Shown: in pieces, positions 1 through 7,799 of the stretch
How positions within the stretch are numbered: position 1 is the stretch's first letter
Layout: every line of letters starts with the position of its first letter
NCBI GenBank assembly: GCA_020650975.1
Contig: JAIPMN010091803.1
Span: 9,004-32,722 of the forward strand
Source: Apostichopus californicus
Taxonomy: Eukaryota; Echinodermata; Holothuroidea; Aspidochirotida; Stichopodidae
Direction of reading: 5' to 3'
Length of the DNA: 23,719 nucleotides
Translations under genes and position numbers: made by a program
Notes under the pieces: generated by a model
What the model was told of the DNA's origin: nothing
Databases searched by the model: none
What the model saw: only the letters and a program-made list of their open reading frames with translations

Positions 1-560
1 CATCAATGACAGATGTGAAAGGTATGAATGCCTATGTACAGTATAATATTAGAATTAAACCTACCATCAATGACAGATGTGAAAGGTATGAATGCCTATG
101 TACAGTATAATATTAGAATTAAACCTACCATCAATGACAGATGTGAAAGGTATGAATGCCTATGTACAGTAAAGTATTAGAATTAAACCTACCATCAATG
201 ACAGATGTGAAAGGTATGAATGCCTATGTACAGTATAGTATTAGAATTAAACCTACCATCAATGACAGATGTGAAAGGTATGAATGCCTATGTACAGTAT
301 AATATTAGAATTAAACCTACCATCAATGACAGATGTGAAAGGTATGAATGCCTATGTACAGTAAAGTATTAGAATTAAACCTACCATCAATGACAGATGT
401 GAAAGGTATGAATGCCTATATACAGTATAGTATTAGAATTAAACCTACCATCAATGACAGATGTGAAAGGTATGAATGCCTATGTACAGTATAATATTAG
501 AATTAAACCTACCATCAATGACAGATGTGAAAGGTATGAATGCTTATATATAAGTAATAA
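1..560. repeat. 64-bp tandem array, about 8.7 copies
   Basis: Units start at 1, 65, 129, 193, 257, 321, 385, 449 and 513, an exact 64-bp spacing. Each begins CATCAATGACAGATGTGAAA; the ninth copy degenerates after about 40 bp. Copies are almost identical. They differ mainly in one spot that reads TATAATATT, TAAAGTATT or TATAGTATT, and these variants recur in fixed order (see findings). The array is cut by the window start, so its true length is unknown. The period is not a multiple of three and the array lies upstream of an ATG7 exon, so it is intronic satellite DNA, not coding. The near identity of units points to recent amplification or homogenisation. Confidence 0.97.
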
Positions 561-750
561 AACAATTTTAAACTGTAATCTTGATCTTTTTTTCATTTCT
601 TTGAAACACAGATCCATTTTCAAATTTGCTTTGTAATTTGGTGCCATTTTCCAATCTGTTGCACTGAGAAGTTATTTCAGTATGGTTTTTGAACACATGT
701 ATAGATAGTGTGTTGTTCATTTGGCAATAATTTTGCTGTGATTCTTACAG

Positions 751-841
751 AATGTCCAAAATGTGTTGGTTGGGAAAGAAATCAGAAGAACAAGTTAGGT
801 GCAAGAACAGTGGATTTGAGTTCAAGCATGGACCCTAACAG
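751..841 (+). CDS. ATG7: ATG7 exon a (link into the adenylation domain)
   Basis: Acceptor TTCTTACAG ends at 750 and donor GTAAGA starts at 842. The first two bases finish a codon begun upstream; the frame then reads [20 protein letters not shown] and ends in MDPN plus two bases of an Arg codon. This is the conserved CPK-VGWE-NQK to MDPKR stretch of animal ATG7. Confidence 0.93.
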
Positions 842-3800
842 GTAAGATATACTTCGCTGAAGTGTAAACTATTCTCATTAATAGACTCTGTGATTGCTAT
901 TTATGATAAAAACAGAGCTGAAAACAGGCTTTGCCTTCAAAGAGAGAAAATAATTCTCTTATCCAGGAGTAGATCCTATATGTTATCATGGCAACCTTTA
1001 ACATTAGTCATAGCCACTTAGGCATTAAGTAATCATTTCACTTAGGAAGTTTCGTAAATATTCTATTTATTTTCTTAATTGTCCATCTCATTTGGAAGAG
1101 GAAGAGTGGAGAGGGGCACAGGGTGGTGAGGAGGTTGGCTGTGACTTTTTTCCTTCCTGGGACATATCTCTGAGTATTCTGAAGTAGAGCACCACGCTAG
1201 AAATGATGGTGTTATTGCTGCTTCACACAAGAGTGACTAGAGCCATCTTGTATGTGCAAACTATGTTTGTAACTATTAGCTATATTTTGAAGAGACACTT
1301 ACGTCTCATGGTAGGATGTGTCTTCACAAACTTTCATCAGGAGAGTTGTTTCTGTTATCACTGACATATAAGAAAAGACTGACGTGTGTTTATCAGTCTT
1401 CTGTGTGTGTGTTCAGAGATATACACAGTACAATAGTCTGTGATGGCATAAAGTAAAAAACCTGCTTTTGTTTTCTTGTAAATTAAAAATACCCACATGT
1501 TCAAGGAGATGTGACAACAATGTAACAAAAGTATGTCATGCTTGTCCCATTAGGATCAAATATTACATTAACTTAAAGTTAAACACAGATAGCGATTGTA
1601 AACGAGCCCCACTCGCTTTAAGGAAGAAATATAACAAAGAGTCAGAGGTATAATTTAGTGTGTACTGTAGAATATGGAGACTTCCGTGTTCCCTTGACGA
1701 TAACATTTTCCTGTTTTTATCCCTTGCATTCAGGTTAGCAGAATCTTCAGTGGACTTGAATTTAAAGCTGATGAGATGGAGGTTAATTCAAGAACTAAAC
1801 TTGGAAAAAGTTCAACAAACAAAATGTCTTCTTTTAGGAGCAGGTACATTGGGCTGCAATGTTGCCAGATGCTTAATAGTAAGTTACCATATTAAATATA
1901 TGATTCTCTCTCTCTATCTGCTTCGATGTTGCATATATAAAGTTAAAAGAATTTTGGAAATTGTTATAAACTCATTTTAGTTTGAGAGGAATATTATATT
2001 AGTTAATTTTAGTCAAAGATTCACATAGATTCGATTCATGAACATCCTTGGGTTGATAAAAATTGCGTTTGACTTGTGCAGGAAGACTTCGACCTTATAG
2101 TAAGTTGAATGAAACGGCTGAATGTTTATGCAGTCCGAACTTAGTTTGCATTGTTATTCAAATCGTGCCCCCATCTTCGCTTCTTTCAATACATTATTGC
2201 GACTCTAATGCACAAAATTTACATATATTGATACAGACATATTTATTAATATTCATTTTGATATGTATTGATATATTTGGTCCTTGCATCTTGTTGTTTG
2301 AAATGTTTGGCCAGCAGCTTTAAACATATCCACCAATGATCTGATTTGTCTTTATAGGGCTGGGGTGTCAGGACCGTCACGTTTGTTGATAATTCGACAG
2401 TCTCGTACTCAAACCCCGTCAGACAGTCACTCTTTGAATTTGAAGATTCCCAGAACGGCGGGAAACCAAAAGCTGCCACGGCTGCCGAGAAACTAAAGAA
2501 GATCTTCCCCGGTGTGGTGAGTGAATTATCGTCTTGAACAAAAGCTTTTAGCAATGTGTTCCCCCCAAAAAAAGGATATTTTCTGCATCTTTAGGTCAAA
2601 ATCACATCCACGTAGCATATCGTACTGTGGACAAAACACTACTTAAATTTGGTGACATTTTTTATTGCATCTGGCAACAGCAGGGATGACAATATCGTAG
2701 GTTTTCTTTGTAATATACAAATCTCTGTTCACTGGGGTAAATATTATTCTAGTACAAACATGTTAGGTATTGATGAAATTTATATTGAGAGAATATTGGC
2801 ATGGAAGCAAACATTCCAAATTTATCAAATCAACGAGAAGTTTATAATCTGGAAGTCAAGCTTTTGAAGAACATCTATCTACCATGGTGCCATCACATCA
2901 TAAATATAGTATAATTTTACAGGAGTAAGTATCATTTTACAGGAGTATCATTTTACAGAAGTAAGTATCATTTTACAGGAGTAAGTATCATTTTGCAGGA
3001 GTAAGCAAGGGTTTTATCGGGTAAAACTAGTTAACTATTTAATCAACCATGTACCCAGAGGTAGGAACCCAGATATTGAGATGGGATTTCAAAACATTCT
3101 TTGATTGGTACCTGTCTTGGATGTTGATAATGCCTTATTATTTGACCTACTGTACTATATATTAGCCAATATCTATCTCCGATAGTCAAAATCAATTATC
3201 TATCGCAGTAAATGATTGGTTGAATACTATCACCATGGTTGCAAGAGTTCAACAAACTCCCCGCTGCATCCCCTTTTCTGTTTACTTTTGTTTATATTAA
3301 TTTTTTTTTCATTTTCCCTAGCTCATTTGAAATTTGGGTACTACATAAAACTAGTTTTAATTAGTAACATAATGGTTGTGTCTCTTTTCTTGCCCTAGAC
3401 TTCTTCCGGTCACCAGTTCTCCATCCCCATGCCGGGCCACGCTGTTGGCAAGAGTGGTGAGTAAATGTGGCATACTTTGTCAAGAAGAGACAATCTCTTA
3501 TTCTGTTTATTCCACAAACATTAGCTACAACATTAGCTGTTTTGTATTGCCCTTGTTTGCAATGTTTGAACCACACCTTCTTCAGTTTCGATTCTTCATG
3601 AACTGATTTCAAACTTTTATTCTTCCAGACTTGTCATGTTTACTATTATTTATCAAAGAAATAAGATTTGAATTTATTGGAAAGTATCTGTAGTATCTGT
3701 AGTATTAAATGAGAAACATTTTCATACTGACTTTTGTTTCTGTGACTACTAGTAAATGTTGCAAAGATATGCTTTGACTTTTATTTTGTACTTTTTTTGT

Positions 3801-4667
3801 AAGTATTTCCGATGTAAATTTGCTGAATTAGTTGTTCACTCTGATTTTATATAACAGAAGCTGCTCTGAAACAAGTACAAGAAGATGTTGGTAAATTAGA
3901 GGCATTAATAGAATCACATGATGTGATTTATTTATTAATGGACACCAGAGAGAGTAGATGGTTACCCACCCTGATAGCAGCTAGTAAGAGAAAGGTGAGA
4001 AACAGATACCTCATCTTCTTTGTCCTTGAGAGTGAGGTGGAGGTAGAGGGGTGGGGGAGATGTCATCTCATGGTGTGAACTGATGAATGGGGGGGGGGGG
4101 AGGGAACGATGTGAACTGGTGTGAACTGATTGATGGGGGAAGCTGTCACCTCAAGGTGAACTGATGAATGGGTGAAGATGTCATCTCATGGTGTGAACTG
4201 ATGTATGGGGGGGGGGGAAGGGAAAGATGTGAACTGGTGTGAACTGATGGATGGGGAAAGATGTCACCTCATGGTGTGAACTGATGGATACCAGGGGGCT
4301 AACATAGGGTAATAATGTCTCAAACAACTTTTTTAGAGGGTTACAGCAGAGAATAAAAAGAGTCAGTTGGGAGGAAGATGGGAAGGTTGGAGTTTTATCA
4401 AGGAATGTATTACTGTACCTTAATCCTATAAGGATTGAAAAATTTGCACTAATGAAAAAGGTAGCAACAAGTATAATGTGATAAATCCTGTTTCCTTTCC
4501 AGCTGGTTGTCAATGCTGCGTTAGGATTTGACACCTACCTGGTACTACGTCACGGTCTCAAGACAGATGAGTCAGAAGGCTCCACTGCTAGTCCCGTCAA
4601 TTTAGCCTGCATTCCTGGCCATCGGTTGGGATGTTATTTCTGTAACGACGTTGTTGCACCTGGAAAT
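751..4667 (+). CDS. ATG7: ATG7, E1-like enzyme of autophagy (partial gene, six exons)
   Basis: ATG7 activates the ubiquitin-like proteins ATG12 and ATG8/LC3 in the cytosol: it adenylates their C-terminal glycine, holds them as a thioester and passes them to ATG10 or ATG3. Exons 751-841, 1734-1878, 2358-2516, 3399-3456, 3858-3994 and 4503-4667 join in frame with GT-AG borders, giving about 251 residues. They match the animal ATG7 adenylation domain throughout: [26 protein letters not shown], the nucleotide-binding loop [14 protein letters not shown], the YSNPVRQ segment, [24 protein letters not shown], and the CYFC half of the zinc site before NDVVAPG. The N-terminal domain lies upstream of the window. 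The catalytic-cysteine exon and C-terminus, expected after 4667, were not found. All exons are open, so this looks like a working host gene seen in part. Confidence 0.95.
842..1733 (+). other. ATG7 intron, no other feature seen
   Basis: An 892-nt intron with GTAAGA and CAG borders. It is AT-rich with scattered stops in all frames. No repeat, RNA gene or second coding region was recognised. Confidence 0.8.
1734..1878 (+). CDS. ATG7: ATG7 exon b (ATP-binding loop)
   Basis: Acceptor CATTCAG ends at 1733 and donor GTAAGT starts at 1879. The exon reads [19 protein letters not shown], then [19 protein letters not shown]. It carries the GxGxxG nucleotide-binding loop (GAGTLG) typical of E1 enzymes. 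Confidence 0.96.
1879..2357 (+). other. ATG7 intron, no other feature seen
   Basis: A 479-nt AT-rich intron between the ATP-loop exon and the GWGVR exon, with a pyrimidine-rich acceptor. Nothing else was recognised. Confidence 0.8.
2358..2516 (+). CDS. ATG7: ATG7 exon c (adenylation domain core)
   Basis: Acceptor TTTATAG ends at 2357 and donor GTGAGT starts at 2517. It contains exactly 53 codons in phase 0: [30 protein letters not shown], then [20 protein letters not shown]. The conserved Asp of FVDN and the SNPVRQ segment belong to the ATP site. Confidence 0.96.
2914..3009. repeat. 20-bp intronic minisatellite, five copies
   Basis: Units start at 2914, 2934, 2950, 2970 and 2990. The consensus is ATTTTACAGGAGTAAGTATC; the second copy lacks four bases and the last ends differently. 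It lies in the intron between exons c and d (2517-3398). Each full unit contains an acceptor-like TTTTACAG followed two bases later by a donor-like GTAAGT, discussed in the findings. Confidence 0.95.
3399..3456 (+). CDS. ATG7: ATG7 exon d (short exon, IPMPGH motif)
   Basis: Acceptor TTGCCCTAG ends at 3398 and donor GTGAGT starts at 3457. The 58-nt exon reads [19 protein letters not shown] and ends on the first base of the next codon. IPMPGH is invariant in animal ATG7. Confidence 0.93.
3858..3994 (+). CDS. ATG7: ATG7 exon e (DTRESRW motif)
   Basis: Acceptor ATAACAG ends at 3857 and donor GTGAGA starts at 3995. Its first two bases complete the Glu codon split with the preceding exon. It then reads an acidic helix followed by [20 protein letters not shown] and [10 protein letters not shown], the most conserved part of the ATG7 catalytic core. 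Confidence 0.96.
4050..4295. repeat. Imperfect G-rich minisatellite in the last complete ATG7 intron
   Basis: The motif ATGTCATCTCATGGTGTGAA occurs at 4060 and 4178, and a variant starts at 4260. Between them are repeated GATGTGAACTGGTGTGAACTGA-like blocks and two G runs (4089-4100 and 4207-4217). Units of about 83-118 bp share this order. The array lies inside the intron 3995-4502. Confidence 0.85.
4503..4667 (+). CDS. ATG7: ATG7 exon f (CYFC zinc-site half; last exon seen)
   Basis: Acceptor CTTTCCAG ends at 4502; the donor GTCAGT at 4668 is somewhat weak. The exon holds 55 codons in phase 0: [20 protein letters not shown], a short Ser/Thr-rich loop, then [23 protein letters not shown] supplies two zinc ligands in the family. 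The loop between RHG and IPG is about 13 residues shorter than in human ATG7. The catalytic cysteine lies about 18 residues further on in human ATG7, so in an exon not seen here. Confidence 0.95.
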
Positions 4668-5015
4668 GTCAGTAAACCACTCTTTTTTTCCCTTCCTTTT
4701 AAAAAAAAAAATTTTATTCTATATTTGTCTTTTCTTCTTAGTACAAAAAGATGAAAATGTTGGAGTACTATAGAGTGTTACAATAAATGCTCCTTATAAT
4801 CAAATTAACTTATTTCATTTTTGTTGTTGTCAGCATACCTTGTTGTTTCACAAACATAATTATTTTTTTGTAATTTTAATTTTTTTAAAGTTTTGTCAAA
4901 GGAGTTCCATGGGTGATATTGTTACATAAACAGACTCCTACAGTAAAAATATTGTGTGTGTTTGGTTAGAAACTGCAGAGCGAGTCTCTATGCAAATTTG
5001 CCAACATGAATTTTT
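4668..5015. other. Intron-like stretch, no feature seen
   Basis: Follows the last ATG7 exon. It is AT-rich with A and T runs (4701-4710). No downstream ATG7 exon, RNA gene or repeat was recognised. Confidence 0.6.
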
Positions 5016-5043
5016 AGCTCATACCAGCATGCTGGTGTGAGCT
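5016..5043. repeat. 28-bp near-perfect palindrome
   Basis: AGCTCATACCAGCA followed directly by TGCTGGTGTGAGCT. The two 14-base arms are reverse complements with a single mismatched pair and no loop. It sits at the left edge of the tandem-repeat element at 5107-5650 and is probably that element's terminus. Confidence 0.9.
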
Positions 5044-5106
5044 ATTGTTACAGTGCGGCGTCTATCACTCTATCACTCTATCATTCTATCCGTCAACAAT
5101 TGGTAA

Positions 5107-5650
5107 AACCGCTCCCACTCGCACAGTGTTTAATGGAATTTCATGAAACTTGGACACAAGGACCATTGGGTATAGGGCCATCAGAGATGGTCCGAAATTT
5201 GGGGTCAAAGGTCACCTGTGGGCCGTAATGGGCCATTTTGTGAAAATACGCAAAATGCTTCTTCTCCTACAGATTCCATGGTACAATGTTGAGGGTTTGT
5301 CACGATAGTACTATGGAAGTTTTACCTTCAGGGTGTTCATGAATTTGAGATCAAAGATCAACTAGGGGTCTTTTGTGGCCCGGGCCGCGGCCCTATATTT
5401 TCAAATTGCTTCCGTTCGTACAGTGTATGGCCAGTTATAATGAAACTTGGTCACAACGTTCCTCGGGATGAGGGTTATGAGGGGTGTTCGGAAAATTGAG
5501 GTCAAATGTCATTTAGGGGTCATCGGGGGTCATTCTTTGTAATATTTTCAAATATCTCAATCTCCTCAAGATTTTGATGGATCATATTCAAAGTTGAACT
5601 GATGATTGTTGGACTGTGTATGAATAAGGTGATGCCTAATAATTTTTGGT
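5107..5650. repeat. ~148-bp tandem repeat element with half-site motifs, about 3.5 units
   Basis: Related blocks recur about every 148 bp. A start block (GCTCCCACTCGCACAGTGTT at 5111, related sequences near 5256, 5408 and 5556) is followed by a CATGAAACTTGG-like block (5143 and 5440) and then a GGTCAAAGGTCA-like block (5203-5214, 5349-5360, 5500-5511). No stable reading frame runs through it and no ends typical of a DNA transposon were identified apart from the palindrome at 5016. I regard it as a dispersed non-coding repeat; its family name is not known to me. Confidence 0.75.
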
Positions 5651-5915
5651 CAAAAGTTAATTAATTACAATTAATCCCCATTGTTTAAAAAAATCTGAGC
5701 CTTCACCTTTTTCCAAAGCTCCTTTAATTTGTCTCCCAGTCTCTGCAGTGTTTGTTTACATTTGTGGTTAAGCTCTGCAGAGGCTGTTAGTGGAATTAAA
5801 GCAGGATTGGGAGTTGTTATTAACTGTTGAACTGTAAGCATGAGAGCCCTATAGCCAATCAGCACTTGCCGATTCTTAGAAGTCTTTGAGCCTGAGGTAT
5901 GTAGGCAGCCAGCCA
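5651..5915. other. Non-coding stretch, no feature seen
   Basis: A short open frame on the minus strand (5671-5865) has no recognisable domain or codon pattern. Nothing else stands out. Confidence 0.5.
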
Positions 5916-6124
5916 GCCAAAATTTTGGGAAGGAGTGCTTGTGAAGTTATGTCTGCTCAGGTAGAGGGGAGAAAGTTTAATAGGGTAGGTCAGTGGTATT
6001 GTTTGAGAGAGTGGGTAAAATAGGATTTAAAGGGGGAAAATAGGAATTATAGCCAGTGGTGTGGCCAGGATTCTGCTAACGGAGGGGGGGGGGGGTTGCC
6101 AAAATTTTGGGAAGGAGTGCTTGT
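5916..6124. repeat. 27-bp direct repeat flanking a G-rich insert
   Basis: GCCAAAATTTTGGGAAGGAG plus TGCTTGT occurs identically at 5916-5942 and 6098-6124. Between the copies are a purine-rich stretch and a 12-G run (6084-6095). CCAGTGGTGTGGCCAGGATT at 6055 resembles the CAGTGGCGTAGCCAGG type of end seen on hAT-derived MITEs, but no matching second end was found, so only the duplication is firm. Confidence 0.6.
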
Positions 6125-6169
6125 CCAGTCTCCCTAACTGGTATAAAAGGCCTTGGGTGGCTCTATATG

Positions 6170-6370
6170 ATGACCTTTACTGTTGAAAAGGGCCAGATAA
6201 TACTTGTTATAAACCTAACCCAGAACTGCCTGGGAACCATACAGGTATAGAGCAGTACTCTGTACTGCCTGGGAGTCATGCCTAACAATGACCAATACTG
6301 CCTGAAAATGAGTCTTCTAATGGAATCTATAACTTGCTTACCAGTGTCCATTACTGCCTGCAAATAACTT
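6170..6370. repeat. Degenerate short repeat built on ACTGCCTG
   Basis: Four ACTGCCTG motifs recur roughly every 40-50 bp between about 6223 and 6360, each followed by a G/A-rich triplet. The surrounding sequence is loosely repeated. Low-copy and diverged, with no coding content. Confidence 0.45.
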
Positions 6371-6589
6371 TATATTTGGTATTAACTCTAACACACTGTC
6401 GTGTAACTAGGCGAGACTAGAGGTTTGAGAACCGCCTTTTTTATGGAGAGGGGGAGCTCAAAATTGTCTTTGAACCTAAAATGTTTGGCCTCATGGGCCC
6501 AAAATTGGTGGAATCTAAAAAATGGCCTGAAATTTGCTGGGCCATAAAATTTTGTCGGCCCTACAATTTTGAGCTCGAAAAGGTATGAG

Positions 6590-7560
6590 CTTCTGCACCA
6601 TTGGTGCTCTAGTTTATCTGTTTCCACCGTAATTTTAAGTCCGCAAGCTTCAAATGTTTTGATCAGTTCCTTTCTGGTGCGATCCGCTTCGCTTCCGGAG
6701 TGGCTTTGTATCACCGCGAGCCCGTCATCTCTATACAACCCAACGCTGTAAACGTTAAAGTTTCGTTCTGAGCTCATTGAAGATGAAGAGCCCTACCCTT
6801 TTCACACACTTCCGCTCCATCGAATGCCCCCATCGAGACATCGAATTCTTTATTCGCCTCCCTTTTTACCCAGTGGTTGCCTTTGTTGTCATACAATAAC
6901 GATCTCCTCGCGTGTTTAATAGCGGCGTACTCAATGTCCCAGATGTTATCGTATGAATTGGCCCATGTTTCTCCATTGGGTTTACTGATACTTTGGCTGT
7001 AATGTTATTATTTATCCGGTAGAGGATTTGCTTGCTCACTCGGCCCATTTTTTTTGGGCTCGCTTGACCTGAGTTTCGTTTGTCAGTATGGGATGGTTCG
7101 GTAGTGCCGTTTGGCCGTCACGTTTTGTATCCCGCATGGCGGGTCACGTAAAAAGCACTCGGCCCATTTCCGGTTTGGTCGGGTTTATCAATCTACATTT
7201 CGGGTTGTTAGCAAAGTGTTATGAAGGCGTTTTGTTCGGCGTATGTTCGGCAGTTTTGCTTATACGGTCTTTTATGTTAAGCTTTCCGGCGATGTCGTTG
7301 AATTCCTCTTCGATGTCGTCAACAACGGTTTCCGCCATTTTGTATTTCTTGGGTGACGTTTTCAGTGAGGAGCTTCTTATAGCTTGTGCCATCCATTTTA
7401 TAAAGATTCTTCGTTTTGTCTGCTTCGGCAAATATTTTATCCGAGTTTATTTTTCGGAGGTCTTTCAGTGTGGACTGGAACTTATCACTCACGGGCCGAA
7501 CTTTTATGTTTTCCAGCATTTCCATCATGTCTTTTTCAAATCCTATCGTGTCCCGTTTAG
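6590..7560 (-). pseudogene. Reverse transcriptase fossil, probably Penelope-like
   Basis: On the minus strand, pieces of a reverse transcriptase appear in the expected order: an N-terminal region with ADKTKNLY near 7430; MGRVSKQILYRINNNI near 7048-7001; EFDVSMGAFDG near 6870-6830; and the catalytic box GLYRDDGLAV at about 6741-6712, followed by LIKTFEACGLKIT. YRDD is the Y-x-DD active site. The combination of FDG and YRDDGLAV is typical of a group of invertebrate RT proteins that I recall being placed with Penelope-like elements. No GIY-YIG endonuclease was seen. The copy is old, with several breaks, and carries the foreign insertion at 7051-7155. The family call is less certain than the RT call. 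Confidence 0.65.
7051..7155 (-). mobile_element. 105-bp A-tailed retroposed insertion with 14-bp target-site duplication
   Basis: The 14-mer CACTCGGCCCATTT is present on both sides, at 7037-7050 and 7156-7169, and the insertion lies exactly between. Read on the minus strand it starts CTTTTTACGTGACCCGCC, runs about 95 bp and ends in an A run, the signature of target-primed retroposition. The insert matches 17188-17292, the leader of the LINE copy, over nearly its whole length, including a small CCCGC-CAT-GCGGG hairpin near its 5' end. It may be a 5'-leader-derived retrocopy or a short SINE-like element; no clear pol III A and B boxes were identified. It interrupts the RT fossil, so it arrived later. 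Confidence 0.85.
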
Positions 7561-7637
7561 TAGGGAATTCATACTTGTCAGCGATGTGCTGCTCTTCGTC
7601 GCTAGTGTCGCTATCTGTATCAGTGTCAACTTTGGCA

Positions 7638-7682
7638 CTGCAATATATATATATGTGTATGTATATATGTGTGTATGCGTGT
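7638..7682. repeat. TA/TG microsatellite
   Basis: Alternating ATATATATATATGTGTATGT-like sequence of about 45 bp. An ordinary simple repeat. Confidence 0.85.
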
Positions 7683-7799
7683 TCTTACTAGCCATACATA
7701 TGTTGGACAAGTGGGACAATACACACCTGCATTTGTGGGTCAGTTTTCTGTGTAACGTGCACTTGTTGGTCGTCCCACAATTGTTTATGCCTTAAAAAA

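Noticed and set aside
1-560. CRISPR-like array
   Set aside because: The 64-bp units are contiguous with no unique spacers, and the context is a eukaryotic intron.
412-636. Open frame over the end of the satellite
   Set aside because: It exists only because the repeat lacks stops in this phase; the period is not a multiple of three and splice borders place it in an intron.
4181-4534. 117-residue minus-strand open frame
   Set aside because: Antisense to an ATG7 exon and the G-rich minisatellite; Pro/His-rich low-complexity translation.
7051-7155. tRNA-derived SINE
   Set aside because: The A tail and target duplication fit, but no tRNA-like fold or clear A and B boxes could be identified, so only the broader retroposon call is kept.
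7088-7795. A 235-residue open frame on the plus strand, the longest in the window
   Set aside because: It runs antisense through the RT fossil, the retroposed insert and a TA/TG microsatellite. Its hydrophobic composition comes from T-rich sequence, and no domain is recognisable.
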